Of a stretch of 64,000 nucleotides of DNA, positions 23,607 to 34,558 are shown piece by piece. The stretch lies in NCBI GenBank assembly GCA_963971405.1, contig OZ020486.1, positions 28,667,419 to 28,731,418 of the forward strand. The letters are read 5' to 3'. The notes below the pieces were generated by a model, which saw nothing but the letters and a program-made list of their open reading frames with translations, did not search any database and was not told the origin of the DNA. Numbering within the stretch: position 1 is the first letter of the stretch; every line of letters begins with the position of its first letter. This DNA comes from Psococerastis gibbosa. Its lineage: Eukaryota; Arthropoda; Insecta; Psocodea; Psocidae. A program made the translations under genes and the position numbers.

Positions 23607-23902
23607 TTAGAGGAACATTTAAATTAACCAGCTCGACGGTTATTCGTCGATATGCATCGGCCGCAGGTTCCCAGCATGGTGCGACATTTCGATCATATCA
23701 ATCCAGTATAGTAGGAGTCCTATGTTGTACCTCGGCTGGGAAATAGCCATGCCGTTAGTCTTGATGCCTAAAAGTGGCTCATACTTAGGAGCAAATCTGA
23801 GTACCCCCACTACGAGTTTTTCGTACATTGTCAGCATTTGCAGGAAATATCTATGATAGTGCCGTCAAAAAATGCCGTTAAATTAGAAGTGACGCTCCTC
23901 TA

Positions 23903-24024
23903 CATTTCGATACATGATATGTGGCCTTCACTAACACCAATTGGCTACAGTTCTAGTCCCAGGCCACGGTGATGGCCCACAGGACGCAAAAAAATAGGTA
24001 CATAACATATCATGTATCAAAATG
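23903..24024. repeat. Small inverted-repeat element, 122 bp
   Basis: Ends CATTTCGATACATGATATGT (23903-23922) and ACATATCATGTATCAAAATG (24005-24024) are inverted copies with 19 of 20 matches. Single ends of the same kind occur near 50201-50216, 47427 and 46285. Confidence 0.6.
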
Positions 24025-24590
24025 CCCAGAAACATTTCTTCTGAACATGCCGTATCGCTGACACCTCTTAGGGATAAAAGCGAGGAAAAAGTAAGTCGTG
24101 ATATAATATTTTATACAGCTCTACGATTACTAGCTCATGAGATATTTCATTCTTACCCTTATAAGCCCCCCCCCCCCCATTGTCTCTTTATATGTCTATC
24201 CAGAATTTGGCGACTTCTTCCGTTTATTCAGCACAATACAGTATTTAACTTACATAATTTGTTCAGTTTCACTTCACAGATAAAGTTTCATTAATACTAC
24301 CTAAGTCACGAGAAGACACTAGTCTTACTGCGCTTGCGTCTGCATTTGTCCAGATATGCACCGAGAATCGGCACATCCAACTTAAAATCCCGTTGAGGTG
24401 ATGGTGAAGCAGAATGGAGTCGAAGGCATGCAACACGAACTAATCGTGGCTAGACGTCGTAAAGGAAAAAAAAACCCCTGTTATAAGCCAGGTCACCCAG
24501 GAAAACTTTTACAATTTAAGCATACAAATTCATTGGTTTCTTTTGACCTGCCATCAAGCTTTACTGAGACACCGTTTCCAAAGCATTTGT

Positions 24591-24700
24591 AGCTGCCACG
24601 GCATAGTGGTAGGTTGTTCGTACTTGTGCGAGTCTCTACACACCATGTAATCGGAAACTTGTCGTAACTCAACACAGGTATTACCTACAGAGACAATCCA
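24591..24700 (+). repeat. Dispersed repeat (family 3), SINE-like
   Basis: GTAGGTTGTTCGTACTTGTG / CGAGTCTCTACACACCATG and ACCTACAGAGACAATCC match the copy at 5405-5560. This copy lacks the 3' part with GAAGAGGTCAAT. Confidence 0.55.
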
Positions 24701-26739
24701 AACTAGTGCAGACGAAACAGAAATGTAGACATGTAGGCACTGTATAAGAGCCTATGCACGAGATTTAAAACTGTGCGTTGGTATTTTCTCAAAATTTCAT
24801 GGGGAAGTACATGGCCCGAGGCTTATTACTTATTTGATTCTAGGCTTACGGGCTTAAATGTAATGGGACTCGAGAGGTTTTGGAAAGCCTCCCCTATTAT
24901 GATTCCCTGTGCATTTTTTAAAGCAAGTCAGCCCCCGCATTGTCCCTTTATTTCCCCAGTGAAATTCTCCGTGTATATTTTCATTTGAGTTATGAGATTG
25001 CGTTTTCCCCATCATGTTCCTGCCATAAAGTTTTTGTTTTAAAGCCTTTCTTCAATTTCTTTTTATAGTTCTATAGCCTACACAAATGTATGCACTTTTT
25101 TTCAGACGCTACCTAAGAATTATTATTTGTATATTTCTATAATTGTTAAATGATTTCTTTTTGACAATGTTGAAATACATCAACTACAAGGGAGGTGGGG
25201 GAAAAAGGATGTGGGGCTCTGCCTTGCCGGGTCAACTTGCTAACCTCTTAATCAACCTGTTTCTCTTGAAGAATTGCTCGGCAATCTTTTTTTTTCCATA
25301 TTTTATATTGGCTAGATTGATTATATACGGTTATCTATTGGGTAAATAGTGTATTTTATTATAGGTCTAATATTGAATTTCAAAAAGCGTGGGCTAAGAA
25401 GTTCACAGACATTGCAAATGCATTTTACGAAGTGCTGCAATGCGTGGTGTCACAAGCTATGGGCAGGGAGGAGCACGGTTCCAAAATATAATGATTTTAT
25501 TTGACATCATTGAAAACACATCATTCGGCGACTGATGTTAAAGAAAAATCGAACTACAATATTACGTATAAAGAAAAGGATTTTGATACAATAAACTGGT
25601 GAATAGAATATGAAATTTCGAGATATAACGACAACTTGATGTAAAGTCGCAGAAGCATATGACCCAATTCACTGTTCTTGACATGCATTTACAAGAACTA
25701 ATGTACCGTTATACATTATTACGATGCAACATATAGAACCTAGCAAATACAAATTGTTGACTATAAGCCAATAGGAGAGACTGCAAAATTTACATTCAGT
25801 GACTTTCAACCAGGCAACAACATTGTACTGTATGTGTTCAATTCATTTTATTGTCAGCTGGTATCGCTGAGATAAATGAATGGAACCAGTTTGAACTTTT
25901 TTTTTCTCTCCTTCAATTCCTTCATTCTCCAGTCGTCAAATGCACCCATTGTATACAAAGCTGTGCAGCAGCTAGTACAATATATTGACACATTTCACAT
26001 TATAATATATCCCATACAAAATGTCTATTACACTATTATAAAAATTTCCATACAATTTCTGCATTATGATATAAAATCATTATTAACAAATGCCGAGTCA
26101 TTTTCACAAAATTACTCATTTTAAATTATTGTCACATTAGCGTGGCGAAAAATTGAATACAATTACATTTTTACACTTGAAATAGTATTACTCTACAAAA
26201 CAAGATAAAGGGCATTAAAAATATTTCTATGCGTTTGCAAGTAATAAATCAGTCGCAATATAAATAGTCTTAAGAATGAGAAAGCTTTTATTTTTTTATG
26301 AATTTTCATAAGGCAATTATTATAAATCTATACTACATACAGTAGGTTCACTACATTCATATGGATTGTTTAGTAGTGTGTGTGATTGTAAATGTGGCAA
26401 GCTATAGTAGGTCTATACGATTTGAACAGCCATAACACCTGCTAATGATTTTTAGAAGAAACAGACCCTCATATTGGCTACCCCTGGATCACTCCAACAT
26501 CTGTAGTCGCATATATTGTTATTTCAATTAATACATACAGGAAGTTAAAGAGATTTGACCAGTCCAAGTAGTCTGTAGTAGAGGACTATTTCATGCATCA
26601 TAGACTATTATAGTTAGTGTAAATTTTTGTAGTTTGTGTAAATTGATAATTTAATAGAAACTTGCTATAGCCATTGTATTGCCTAACAAGGACAATAGTC
26701 AGCTTTTGTTACATAGAATTTGTTAATTTTTACTTTATT
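24701..26739. other. Intergenic DNA, no gene seen
   Basis: AT-rich, with featureless short open frames. Confidence 0.5.
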
Positions 26740-26870
26740 ACATATAGTATTAGGTTTGATGTGCCACCCTCCCACGCTCCGGCTTGAGGGGGCACAGCCT
26801 GTAATCTTATGTATATATATATTTTTTAACGAGAAATACACGGTTTTTCTATTCTATTCTAGTTTATTTT
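26740..26870 (+). mobile_element. Possible retroposon 3' end
   Basis: GGCTTGAGGGGGCACAGCCT is followed by an AT stretch and ends GAAATACACGGTTTTTCTAT / TCTATTCT, a (TTCTA)n-like tail as seen at the ends of LINE-type elements. No coding part. Weak. Confidence 0.3.
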
Positions 26871-27446
26871 TTATTTTTGGTGTTTTAATTCTTCCACGAA
26901 ATTGATAATTTAGTAAATTTCAATCCTCTATGAGTTAAAGGATGTGATATTTTATGGTATGACGTCTAGTACTTACATAGCTAAATATTTATAGCTTACA
27001 TATTAACTTAAATAAAAAATATTAACTAATAGATTTTGGGGTAGCCTATATCTACGGTCAGCTTCCTCTTAAACGAAGTTGTTTTGAGGTTATAAAGGGA
27101 TTACGAGTCAGCAGGTGGAACTGTGACTTGCACAAAAGGCATTCCACTATCCCCCTTCAAATTGGCAATTTGCCGCGTTCTATTTTCGAATTGAATCAGC
27201 TTTCATCTGAAACTTAAGAGTATATCTTTACCAGTAGATTTATGAAAAATGGAAAATTATCGCACAAGACATGCTTATAAATTTTGGCTCTGCTGAATCA
27301 CAGTTTGCAGCATCTTATTATAATAATAATAATGTCCTGAACCTATGAACCTAGGTCTATAGCCCATTGGTTTTTATCTAATATATATATAATTGTAAAA
27401 AAAAAACTTGTAAAAATGTACAGCTTTTTGATTTGATTGACTGATT

Positions 27447-27605
27447 GATTTATCCAATGCCAACGATGCCATGGATTTCGGACATTATTTGTATTGTTTC
27501 CGTATGAATTTTTGGCCATTGGCAAACTGGTATACGTCCTCGATGTCAACCTGCACCGGCTACAAGCGATAATGGACAAGCTGAGACAAGCCATTGACGC
27601 AATGA
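27447..27605 (+). repeat. Dispersed repeat (family 4)
   Basis: GGATTTCGGACATTATTTGT / ATTGTTTC, ATGAATTTTTGGCCA, CCTCGATGTCAACC, GACAAGCTGAGA and GCAATGAAACAGGCGAAAGC occur in the same order, diverged, at 62219-62395. Nature unknown; the similarity is nucleotide-level only. Confidence 0.55.
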
Positions 27606-27865
27606 AACAGGCGAAAGCATGACATAACCAAGTACAGATGCGAGTCTAGCAGCAGCATTGAAACAGAATTAAGCAATAATTACACTTGACAAGTAAATTC
27701 ATATTATCGCATGTCATTTTTTACTGGTCATAGCAATGATATGAACGACCCAATCTTTAGGCGTTTAGTCTAATATTCAAAATGTGCCATGTTTTTTCAC
27801 CATGAGAGTTCATGCCTTTGTTGAATAGGTAATATATAGTATCAGATGACTACCAACATCCAAGC

Positions 27866-28240
27866 ACTGCGAGTATTGGAAAGTAAGATAATAAGGAGGA
27901 TCAATGGACCCCTATGCGGAGACGGAGAGTGCCGAAAATTATACTCAACGGAAAAGACATAGTCCGGTTTATAAAAGCGCAACACATAAGATGACTGGGA
28001 CACTTCGTAAGAACGTCAGACGACCGCATGCCGAACAAGATGTACAAAGAAAGCATGTCAGGAAAAGGCTGGCGGGACGTCCTCGAAAATTCTGGAAGGA
28101 TGAGTTTGAAACTGACATTCGAGAGTTGGGGGTCCGTAGATGGTGGAGCGTTGTACAAAACCGTGATGACTGGAGTAGTGTTGTCGAGCAGGCCGAAGCT
28201 CATCAAGGGCTGTAGAGCCAGAAGAAGAAGAAGAAGAAGA
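27866..28240 (+). mobile_element. 3' end of a second LINE family, broken C-terminal fragment
   Basis: Conceptual pieces: ALRVLESKIIRRINGPLCGD at the start, then after frame breaks KRLAGRPRKFWKDEFETDIR, ELGVRRWWSVVQNRDDWSSV and EQAEAHQGL, a stop at 28213-28215 and a (GAA)n tail to about 28240. This is the classic LINE C-terminus (GRPRKRW, LGVRNW, DRDxWRxVVEEAKAH). It is 5'-truncated and frameshifted. A worse copy is at 8868-9140. Confidence 0.8.
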
Positions 28241-29272
28241 CCAACATCCAAGTTCCGATCCGAAAGGGATTAGCAGTTAATAGGAGCACCAGAGCAGAAA
28301 ATTGGTATTGATTAATACGAAAACTAACAAGCAACAGAATAAAAGGGCACCATAGTGGAGGGTGGCCTGCCTCCGACCGTTTGTCGAGCTTTTCGCGTGT
28401 CGACCACTTGCGTGCCACACACAGAAAAAAAATTAATCACAGATAGGACTTTCATTTATATTCATGTACCATTTTAGTGCGATCTTTCTAGAGATAGACA
28501 GAAAAAACATCATCGGTTGCTAATAAATTTATAGTCAACTATAAATTCACGATGATCGATTCGGCAGAAACATGCTCTATTTGCCTTATAACTACCGGCC
28601 TTCGTATACTATCAACTGTACTGTACACTGATGAAGGGGTTTGATTTCACAGCAAGGTCTTAATTTGGGGAGGTAACGGCATGCTACTGTATTGATTAGA
28701 CTACGTGACACTCAGTGACATGACAGCAGCGAGTAGACTGTTATTTGCAATTACGGCTAAGGATATGGGATTGCATTACAAATTTCCATAATTAACGACC
28801 AAGGACACGAGGGGGAGGCGAAGCATCTAGTGCCTGTGGAATTCGAAAGGCTCGTTTTGACTTACAGTATAGGGGCGTTATAAATCTATAGCAGTAACAA
28901 TAGGGTTATTCACAAATACAATATTGAATAAGAGGAGACATTGCGCATCTATTATATTCTTTATGGGAGCTACCGATACTCACAAGTCAACTATGGGACG
29001 TAACGTAAAAATAAAATATAAAAATTACAACAACAGAATTGCAAAACGGATACCTGTAAAAAATTAAAAAATAAATAAATAAATAAGTTTCCGATTGTAT
29101 TTCATGTTTATTTATTTACTTTTTATTTCAATTTCTACTCCTGCTGACTTAACACAGACATGTGAGTATTCCTAATCATTATATTGGACTAAGATTTCAA
29201 TGGTGCCTTAACCCATTATCGGTTTCATGACATTATTGAAATTGGTTGCGATATAAGCCCCTATGAGGAAGG
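28241..29272. other. Intergenic DNA, no gene seen
   Basis: Contains (AAAT)n near 29067-29085. No gene visible. Confidence 0.5.
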
Positions 29273-29277
29273 ATGTA

Positions 29278-29911
29278 TGTCCGTGAATGCCTCGCATTGC
29301 ACAAGCTAAATATAGTTGCGGGTTGTTGTCGCAGGTACCTTACCCTAAATCGGGTAGGTACACAAGTACTCATCCCCGCATTTTACAGTTAGTGAATTCA
29401 GTCTCAATATTGTATCGGCTCCAATAGGTTGTATATTTATTTAATTATATAGCTATTGTTATTTACATTAATTTATTATAGTTGTGGTTGTAGTGTTTTC
29501 TTGTTTGTGTTATTATTCTTTATATTAAACAGTGTTTATTGTGCTCGCCCCTGCCGAGATTCCTGCGGATACTTTGCAAGCCACGGACTCCGGTAGTAGA
29601 TAAGTAGCGTAGCCTATTCACTCAAAACACATACACCCAGACACTTTACAGCACCACACTATACATTACATTTTATAATAGGTCTACCTACTGTACTACA
29701 CCTTCACCACCGAGTAAGCAGAGTACGGTAGGCTTATTCTCTTCCTTTCTTACCAATTCATAATTATTTTCATACAGTCCACTCTATTTTCATAGGTACC
29801 TAAACCTTCAGGAGCGTAATTTGGAGTTCTTAGTTATTAGCTTATTAGGATACGCCCCTGTTGTGAGTTAGGTACTTATTTTATTTTACTGAGTTATCGC
29901 AGAAAACCACA
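29278..29911 (+). repeat. 5' LTR of the BEL/Pao element
   Basis: 634 bp, TGTCCGTGAATGCC to GCAGAAAACCACA. Same length and, by eye, same sequence as the 3' LTR. It holds TCTTTATATTAAACAGTG (near 29517), an AT box that could serve the promoter. Confidence 0.93.
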
Positions 29912-29912
29912 T

Positions 29913-29930
29913 TGGTCCTTCGAGCCGGAT
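29913..29930 (+). other. Primer-binding site, tRNA-Tyr type
   Basis: TGGTCCTTCGAGCCGGAT begins one base after the 5' LTR. Its reverse complement, ATCCGGCTCGAAGGACCA, matches the 3' end of eukaryotic tRNA-Tyr plus CCA as I remember it. The position and CCA complement are seen directly; the tRNA identity is from known tRNA sequence. Confidence 0.8.
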
Positions 29931-30497
29931 CGGTCCTACGATCTGAATAGTTCTTTCTTTTGTCTTTTTACACCTTACTTCTAGCCCCGATTGTTTTATG
30001 CTATTGTCCAGTTCTGCATTTACATACCTGGCGCAACAATTCGCAACTATCAGCTCTTAGATAAGGTTGATATATTATTATTTTCGTAGGCATTACGATA
30101 TAATACAATATTATATTTTATTATAATTTTATATTTAATTATTGGCATTGAGCCTATTAGAATCTGTAGTAGCCTATGTTATAGAGCATGGTATAACGGT
30201 AACCGTTATATTGGTCGTGGGGATATTACTACCCAAGGACTGGTACCTGGATCTGACCTTCTCGTCACCCTCTTTCAATAGATACTTTTAGGGGGATTTT
30301 TTTGGAATTGGCAGGTTTTAGGGTCTTTATTGTTAAGACACCATTACATGGTACCGATACTATACGGTTTCTATTATTGAACTGACATTTGGGTCAATTT
30401 ATGGTGTCATAGTCATTGTGTTGTGCAAATAGGGGATTGAGTATAGCCTGTCCCGTTAGGTTCCCTTTTGTGAATTGTGGGTTCATTTATTGCGGAA

Positions 30498-33400
30498 ATG
30501 GCACCGACAAGAAGGCGAACCGTTAGAAGTGACCCTGATGCGTCTAATTGTAGTAGGCTACAAATTTTGCTTGACAAACGGTCAATGATTATTAATGACG
30601 TTAAGTCAATTTTAGCATATTTAAAATGCACCACATCTCTCACGCCCGGAGCTCTAAAGATCAAATCTCAGCGTGCTGAAGGATTGGTCACTCAATTCGA
30701 ATCTATAGAGTCTGAACTGATGGATATCAATTCCGGAAGTTCCACCTCCAGCCGCATATCGGTTGAAGCGGAGCGTGAGGAATTTTATTGTCTTTGTGAT
30801 GAAGTGCAGATTTTGGCCATTGATGGCATGGATAAGGGAACAGTGTCCAACTGTTCCGGCCCTGTTTGTGGCTTAGGCCCAAACTTGTTAAAGCCAATTG
30901 AAATCCCTACTCTTGAAAGCCACAATTTCGACATGTGGTATGCAGTTTTTGACAGCTTAGTCAACAGTAGTGCGTCTTGGACACCTACCGTTAAATTCCA
31001 TTACCTTATAAGCAGCTTAGGGCATGACGCCAAAGCCTTAATCAGTGAGTTCTTGCCAATATGCGATGCGAATTACGCTTTGGCATTGAATTGTTTAAAA
31101 TCGCATTTTGAAAATAAAAGGCTTAAGGCATCGACCATGGTCAGCAACATGCTCAATTGCTCTCCCCTTGCGTCTGGGCGGAGCAGCGCTGATTTAAGCA
31201 ATTTAATTCAGACTTTTCGGAATTCAATTAGCGCATTAGATAAAATGCAAATTAAAGATTTAACGGAATTTGTCTTCTTTCAAGCGCTCTACGCTAAAAT
31301 TGATGTTCAAACCCGTAGGGCATTTGACCATCAACTTAAAGACATTAAGGCGTTATGCAACGTACATGACCTAATAAAATTTTTACAGGCAAAGGTACAA
31401 GCTTCCGACCTAGATAAGGTTATAGCCAAACCTTTGAAAGCTAGCCTAAGCACTTTCAAGCCTAAATCGGCTCTTTTGGTGGACCCTGCGGACTCTGCCA
31501 ATGCTCGTAAAGCAGTGCGTCCAATCAGCAAGAAATGCCCGGTTTGCAATGGGTCCCACCCTGCATACCGGTGCCAGCAACTTTTGAAGCTGACTGTTCC
31601 CAAACGATGGGAAAAAGCTTTAGAAATAAAATTGTGTGCAAAATGCCTCAACAGCACTCAGCATTCGGCCGCTGAATGCCCTGTTGAATTTTTGTGTCGA
31701 AATTGCTCTGATGGAGATAATCAGCACAATAGTCTATTGTGCCGCAAAGGCGGTTCTTCTACTTTGGACCGAAAGCAAAGGCCTACTAACAATAGTACCT
31801 CTTTAGGGCACCGCCAGACTCCTACAACTTATGAGGAGCCAGCTAGTGCATTGGTGGCATCCGGTCCACAGGCTCTATTGGCTACGGCTGTAGTCACTAT
31901 TCATGGGTTTTCAATGCGTACTGTAATTGACAATGGAAGCCATCTTAGTTTTATAACAGAAAAGGCTGCTTCACAACTTGGTTGCAAGCGGTTTTACGAC
32001 AAAACTCTCATTCGAGGTATTGCCGGAACAACTAAGACCAAAGGAAGGGTTATCTTTACCATTGAATCAACTGTTAATCCCCATTTTAAGCAAAAGATTG
32101 AGGCTTTGGTTCTTCCCCAAATCTGCGGGAATCTTCCTTCTCGACCCGTCACTTCTGATATAAGTGGCCATTTAGGTGATATAGCCTTGGCTGATCCCCT
32201 TTTTTATAAACCTGCTAACGTAGACATTCTACTGGGAGCCAGAGTCTACTCCTCTATTTTAAGCGATTCCAAGCCTCTACTCAGGTTGGGTGGGCTAACG
32301 GCGCAGTGGACTCAGTTGGGTTACGTGCTACTGGGAAGTACGACTGCTGACGAAGCTTCCGTGTCACTTTTAGGTCTAAGTGTAGACCAGGATTTAACTG
32401 AGGATGTTGAGCGGTTATGTGAGATTGGAGAAGGTCCTAAGTCCATACCACTTTCTGCTGATGAACAGCTGGCTGAGGATATTTACTCACAAACTACAGT
32501 ATGTAGAGCTGACGGCAGAAATGAGGTACGACTACCCTTTAAGCCAAATGCTGTCCCATTAGTGAAAAATAACTTTTCACCCCTTAAGAGTCTGCTTTCA
32601 TTAGAAAGTAGGCTATGCAAGGAGCCCGAGAAATTTAAATTGTATCGGAATTTTTTTGCTGACTATCTTGAAAGCGGTATTCTAGAAAAGGCTAGAACCG
32701 TTTCAAAGTATATGTTACCTCATCATTCGGTTATCAAACGGTCCAGTAGTTGTACTCGTTTGCGGCCCGTTATGAATGCCAGTTGCCTCGACAAGAATGG
32801 CAACTCTCTGAATCCTCAATTGCTGACGGGACCAGCATTGCAAACTGATATTTGCGATGAGTTATTGTCTTTCAAAGAAAGAAGTGTTGGTTTGATACCC
32901 GACATTAGAAAAATGTACAATCAGGTTGTGATTGCTCCTGCTGATAGGTGTTATCAGCATATTTTGTGGAGGCCTGCACCTGATGGTGGTTCTGAGGAAC
33001 TTAAGTTCACTCGTGTGCTATTCAGCATGGCACCTAGTGCATTTTTAGCACAGCGAACTATAAAGCAGTTCATTGCTGACGAGAGCGTTAATTTCCGAAG
33101 AGGTACCAACATTTCGCTGACTCAGCTATATGTTGAAGATTTAATTACCAGTTTAGACGGCAGCGATGACGAAATCCGATTTGCTGTCAACGATTTGCTG
33201 CGCAAAGGTGGCTTTGAACTCCAAAAATTTGGAAGTTCACACCACAGCCTTTTGTTCAATCTACCGCGTGATCAATGTGAAGACACTGATCTACATGGCA
33301 AAAAGGCTGTAATTAAGGTATTCGGTCTATTTTGGACTTCAGCGAAAGATATTTTTATGTATCGAGTCACTGAGTTTAATTATGTATATACCAAGCGCGG

Positions 33401-34319
33401 AGTCCTAAGCTTTATTGCATGTCGTTATGACATTATGGGACTACTTGCCACTTTTACTGGAAAAACCAGACACTTTCTCTGCAAATTATGGGAAATTGGC
33501 ATTGATTGGGATGCAGTTTTCGACGAAAACTTGCGGAAAGAATGGCAAATTCTTATGGATGGTCTTCCATTTTTACAGGAATTAGGCCTACGTATTCCAC
33601 GTCTAATAGACTGTTTTGGTTGCCCAAAACTTGAGCTATATTGCTTTTCAGACAGTTCGTCTACTGGCTATGGCGTCGCCATTTATATTTGTTGTGTTTA
33701 TGAGGGTCACGCTACTATGACCCTGATGAGGGCAAAAGGTAGAACCATGCCCGCAAAATTCAAATCGCGCTTGACAGTCTCGAAAACTGAGCTACAGGCA
33801 GCTGATTTGCTCGTTAATATATACAGATGTATGAATTTTCTTAACGAATTACCGATGCAGCGAACCTATTTTTGCACAGATAGCACTATTGTGTTGTCGT
33901 GGTTGCGCTTAGGTGTAACTAAGCTGAAATTATTTTTGGCCAATTGTATTCCAATTATTTTGAGTAAAGCTAAAATTGAAGATTGGCGTTTCATTGGCTC
34001 TCAATTTAACGGTGCTGATCCAGCTTCCCGAGGTCTAGGCCCAGAACAGCCGCTGAACTATGTGCAACGGTGGCCTGATCCTCCCCTTTTGTTGCAAGTA
34101 CCTAGCGTATGGCCCAAGACACCTCCGTTTTGTTATGATATACCAAATTTAAAAGCGGAAAAGACTATGACATTGTTGTCTTCACCGCAAAATGATTTCG
34201 ACAAACGTTTTGTCGTCCGGTTTAGCTTTCCGATGAGACTACATCGTGTATTTTCACGGATTTTACAACTGCATTTGGGCCCTGTAAACAAATTTTTGCC
34301 CCTGCCATTTCAAAAGTAG
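30498..34319 (+). CDS. BEL/Pao Gag-Pol polyprotein without integrase
   Basis: 1273 residues from the first ATG (30498, good context GAAATGG). Order: DUF1759-like Gag about 130-300 (IPTLESHNFDMWY, FENKRLKAS); zinc knuckles C347-C359, C380-C394 and C400-C415; aspartic protease around D478 (VIDNGSHLSF, DNG where DSG or DQG is usual); reverse transcriptase about 700-960 with motif A Asp802 (LIPDIRKMYNQV) and LYVEDLI at 877-883; Pao RNase H with D1052, E1098, D1128 and D1174 (SDSSSTGYG, TELQ, CTDST, GADPASRG). The YxDD box reads YVED, so the first catalytic Asp is Glu. The frame ends soon after the RNase H linker with GPVNKFLPLPFQK, which resembles the extreme C-terminus of BEL/Pao Pol. This suggests an in-frame loss of the whole integrase. 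Confidence 0.93.
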   Translation: MAPTRRRTVRSDPDASNCSRLQILLDKRSMIINDVKSILAYLKCTTSLTPGALKIKSQRAEGLVTQFESIESELMDINSGSSTSSRISVEAEREEFYCLCDEVQILAIDGMDKGTVSNCSGPVCGLGPNLLKPIEIPTLESHNFDMWYAVFDSLVNSSASWTPTVKFHYLISSLGHDAKALISEFLPICDANYALALNCLKSHFENKRLKASTMVSNMLNCSPLASGRSSADLSNLIQTFRNSISALDKMQIKDLTEFVFFQALYAKIDVQTRRAFDHQLKDIKALCNVHDLIKFLQAKVQASDLDKVIAKPLKASLSTFKPKSALLVDPADSANARKAVRPISKKCPVCNGSHPAYRCQQLLKLTVPKRWEKALEIKLCAKCLNSTQHSAAECPVEFLCRNCSDGDNQHNSLLCRKGGSSTLDRKQRPTNNSTSLGHRQTPTTYEEPASALVASGPQALLATAVVTIHGFSMRTVIDNGSHLSFITEKAASQLGCKRFYDKTLIRGIAGTTKTKGRVIFTIESTVNPHFKQKIEALVLPQICGNLPSRPVTSDISGHLGDIALADPLFYKPANVDILLGARVYSSILSDSKPLLRLGGLTAQWTQLGYVLLGSTTADEASVSLLGLSVDQDLTEDVERLCEIGEGPKSIPLSADEQLAEDIYSQTTVCRADGRNEVRLPFKPNAVPLVKNNFSPLKSLLSLESRLCKEPEKFKLYRNFFADYLESGILEKARTVSKYMLPHHSVIKRSSSCTRLRPVMNASCLDKNGNSLNPQLLTGPALQTDICDELLSFKERSVGLIPDIRKMYNQVVIAPADRCYQHILWRPAPDGGSEELKFTRVLFSMAPSAFLAQRTIKQFIADESVNFRRGTNISLTQLYVEDLITSLDGSDDEIRFAVNDLLRKGGFELQKFGSSHHSLLFNLPRDQCEDTDLHGKKAVIKVFGLFWTSAKDIFMYRVTEFNYVYTKRGVLSFIACRYDIMGLLATFTGKTRHFLCKLWEIGIDWDAVFDENLRKEWQILMDGLPFLQELGLRIPRLIDCFGCPKLELYCFSDSSSTGYGVAIYICCVYEGHATMTLMRAKGRTMPAKFKSRLTVSKTELQAADLLVNIYRCMNFLNELPMQRTYFCTDSTIVLSWLRLGVTKLKLFLANCIPIILSKAKIEDWRFIGSQFNGADPASRGLGPEQPLNYVQRWPDPPLLLQVPSVWPKTPPFCYDIPNLKAEKTMTLLSSPQNDFDKRFVVRFSFPMRLHRVFSRILQLHLGPVNKFLPLPFQK

Positions 34320-34558
34320 GGTGCCTTAATTTTATTAGTATTAAAATTTTGTATTTTAATTTTAGCTTTAGTAGTGCATATCGTAACATTACCTACATTA
34401 ATACTTCGCCAAATTGTTTTAATTTTAGTTTGCATAGTGCATTTCATTTCATTCTTTTAAGCTTTAATATGCTTAAGATTGCATATAGTATATATGTATA
34501 TTTTTATATATTTCTTTATTTGTTTACCTTTTGCAAGTGCCTTGCAAGGCTGGCGGTA
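34320..34558 (+). other. 3' non-coding part of the BEL/Pao element
   Basis: 239 nt, very AT-rich, with no trace of the integrase zinc-binding or DDE motifs in any frame. The bases before the 3' LTR (GCAAGGCTGGCGGTA) are only weakly purine-rich. Confidence 0.7.
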
